Assembly: GCA_049511115.1 (NCBI GenBank)
Contig: JBEKYH010000246.1
Coordinates: 1 to 7,502 of the forward strand
DNA: 7,502 bases
Direction of reading: 5' to 3'
From: JBEKYH01 sp049511115
Lineage (GTDB): Bacteria; Planctomycetota; Phycisphaerae; Tepidisphaerales; Tepidisphaeraceae
Below the pieces are notes generated by a model that worked only from the letters and a program-made list of their open reading frames with translations, had not been told where the DNA came from and made no database searches. A program made the translations under genes and the position numbers. Positions within the stretch are counted from its first letter, which is position 1; every line of letters begins with the position of its first letter. Shown here piece by piece: positions 6,735 to 7,502 of this stretch.

Positions 6735-6759
6735 ACGCCGAGGCACGGAGACGCTGAGG
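6735..6759 (+). repeat. Copy of a CGGAG/ACGC/GAGG-type dispersed intergenic repeat
   Basis: The segment begins ACGCCGAGG, continues CACGGAG and ends ACGCTGAGG, with GAG trinucleotides exactly 8 bp apart at 6740, 6748 and 6756. Very similar 'acgcagaggcgcagagacgc' sequences are known to me as abundant noncoding repeats between genes in planctomycetes and several other environmental phyla. They often give rise to spurious ORF calls on the opposite strand. That this is such a copy is inference; no second copy lies in the window. Confidence 0.5.
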
Positions 6760-6765
6760 AAGAAA

Positions 6766-6810
6766 ATGCGGAGGATTTATGACCTGTTCCTTTGCCTCCT
6801 CCTCCCGCAT
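6766..6810. repeat. Imperfect inverted repeat upstream of ald
   Basis: ATGCGGAGGA (6766-6775) pairs with TCCTCCCGCAT (6800-6810) apart from one bulged C, enclosing a 24-nt loop. It lies 57-101 nt before the ald start. It may be a leader structure, an operator, or the trailing part of the adjacent dispersed repeat. Confidence 0.3.
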
Positions 6811-6866
6811 ACTATTTCAAAGCCCAAGCCGTACCGTGCCCGGGTTGTTGTGAAGGAGTGCGTCTC

Positions 6867-7502
6867 ATGCGTATCGGGGTGCCTAAGGAAGTGAAGTCGG
6901 ACGAGTATCGAATCGCCCTCATGCCGGTGGGGGCCGAGGCGCTCACCAAGGCGGGGCATCAGGTGACCGTCGAAACGCAGGCGGGGGTGGCCAGCGGATT
7001 TACCGACGAGGATTACCGGGCGGCGGGGGCGACGATCGTCGCCACTCATGCGCAAGCCATCACCGAAGCCGATCTGGTTATCAAGGTCAAAGAGCCGCAG
7101 CCGCAGGAGATTGCGCTGTTTCGGCCGGGGCAGATCGTATTTACCTATTTCCATTTCGCTGCAAGCAAGGAGCTGACGCAGGCATGCCTGGAAAGCGAGA
7201 TCGTGGCCATTGCGTATGAGACCATTCGTGATAAGCAGGGCCGACTCCCGTGCCTTACGCCGATGAGCGAAATCGCCGGGAAGATGAGCATTCAGGAGGG
7301 GGCAAAGTACCTGGAAAAGCCCATGATGGGGCGCGGCATTCTGCTCGGCGGCGTGCCGGGGGTGGCGCCGGCGAATGTCATGGTGCTGGGGGCAGGCGTG
7401 GTCGGAACCAACGCGGCAAAAGTCGCCGCGGGGCTGGGGGCGAGTGTTGCGTTGATGGATACCAATCTGGATCGGCTGCGATATCTCGCTGACGTGATGC
7501 CC
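6867..7502 (+). CDS. ald: Alanine dehydrogenase, 3' end outside the window
   Basis: NAD-dependent enzyme interconverting L-alanine and pyruvate plus ammonia; cytosolic, linking amino-acid nitrogen to central carbon metabolism. The first 212 codons are present and the frame runs off the window; the full protein should be about 370 residues. The N-terminus MRIGVPKEVKSDEYRIAL is typical, with R15, K75 in VKVKEP and H96 in TYFHFA corresponding to the pyruvate-binding and catalytic residues of characterised Ald. The Rossmann NAD site GAGVVG (175-180) follows, with D198 ending the next strand as the ribose-binding acid. The start has an excellent Shine-Dalgarno, AAGGAG (6853-6858), eight bases before the ATG. 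It is transcribed divergently from the regulator gene across a 287-bp gap. The related transhydrogenase alpha subunit is less likely given these Ald residues. Confidence 0.96.
   Translation, partial: MRIGVPKEVKSDEYRIALMPVGAEALTKAGHQVTVETQAGVASGFTDEDYRAAGATIVATHAQAITEADLVIKVKEPQPQEIALFRPGQIVFTYFHFAASKELTQACLESEIVAIAYETIRDKQGRLPCLTPMSEIAGKMSIQEGAKYLEKPMMGRGILLGGVPGVAPANVMVLGAGVVGTNAAKVAAGLGASVALMDTNLDRLRYLADVMP

Larger units (their letters stand above)
6580..6866. other. Divergent intergenic region between the regulator and ald
   Basis: This 287-bp gap must hold the promoters of both flanking genes. It contains, in order, the leader hairpin at 6618-6635, a purine-rich tract from about 6656 to 6735, a dispersed-repeat-like segment at 6735-6759, an imperfect inverted repeat at 6766-6810 and the ald Shine-Dalgarno. 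I could not identify a convincing sigma-70 or sigma-54 promoter on either strand. Open frames crossing it are low-complexity and unlikely to be translated. Confidence 0.7.

Noticed and set aside
6580..6810. The extended N-terminus of the regulator frame up to 6810
   Set aside because: The translation crosses the dispersed repeat and purine tract (reading LPQRLRASAFILLLPP), a known style of spurious coding, and precedes the receiver domain without homology.
6821..6843. A sigma-54-like GGCAC...GC element on the minus strand upstream of the regulator
   Set aside because: With GGCAC aligned to the -24 box, the distance to the GC is one base short of the required spacing and the TTGC box is missing.
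6777..7154. A 125-codon minus-strand open frame opposite ald
   Set aside because: It is antisense to the conserved start of alanine dehydrogenase; no family resemblance.

Overview
The window looks like ordinary chromosomal DNA from a GC-rich bacterium. Planctomycetota is my best guess, held with moderate confidence. The pointers are a cell-surface protein ending in a PEP-CTERM sorting signal, a PilZ protein with an Ala/Pro-rich tail, and an intergenic copy of a 'CGGAG-ACGC-GAGG'-type element of the kind common between genes in planctomycete and related genomes. No transposase, phage gene, CRISPR array, tRNA or rRNA was seen.

Layout. (1) Positions 2-535, plus strand: the 3' part of a PilZ-domain (c-di-GMP receptor type) gene. 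It converges on, and overlaps by 80 bp, the next gene. (2) Positions 456-2175, minus strand: riboflavin synthase alpha chain (ribE) followed after 34 bp by pdxA, a probable two-gene cofactor unit for riboflavin and vitamin B6. (3) Positions 2237-3229, minus strand: an exported PEP-CTERM protein of unknown function. (4) Positions 3405-5018, minus strand: a PitA-type inorganic phosphate transporter. Its 139-bp upstream gap holds a two-copy 7-bp direct repeat with 11-bp periodicity, as in PHO boxes, and an inverted repeat in the leader. (5) Positions 5158-6579, minus strand: an NtrC-family, sigma-54-dependent response regulator with all key residues intact and no partner kinase in view. (6) Positions 6580-6866: a divergent intergenic region with a perfect small hairpin, a purine-rich tract, a dispersed-repeat-like segment and an imperfect inverted repeat. 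(7) Positions 6867-7502, plus strand: the first 212 codons of alanine dehydrogenase (ald), cut by the window end.

All genes from 456 to 6579 lie on the minus strand, in transcription order regulator, pit, PEP-CTERM protein, ribE, pdxA. The gaps of 139, 175, 61 and 34 bp suggest several transcription units, with only ribE-pdxA clearly compact. The gene products are familiar housekeeping or regulatory families. I see no convincing undescribed multi-gene system. The best leads are cis-elements: the PHO-box-like repeat before pit, the structures around the regulator's start, and the intergenic repeat before ald.
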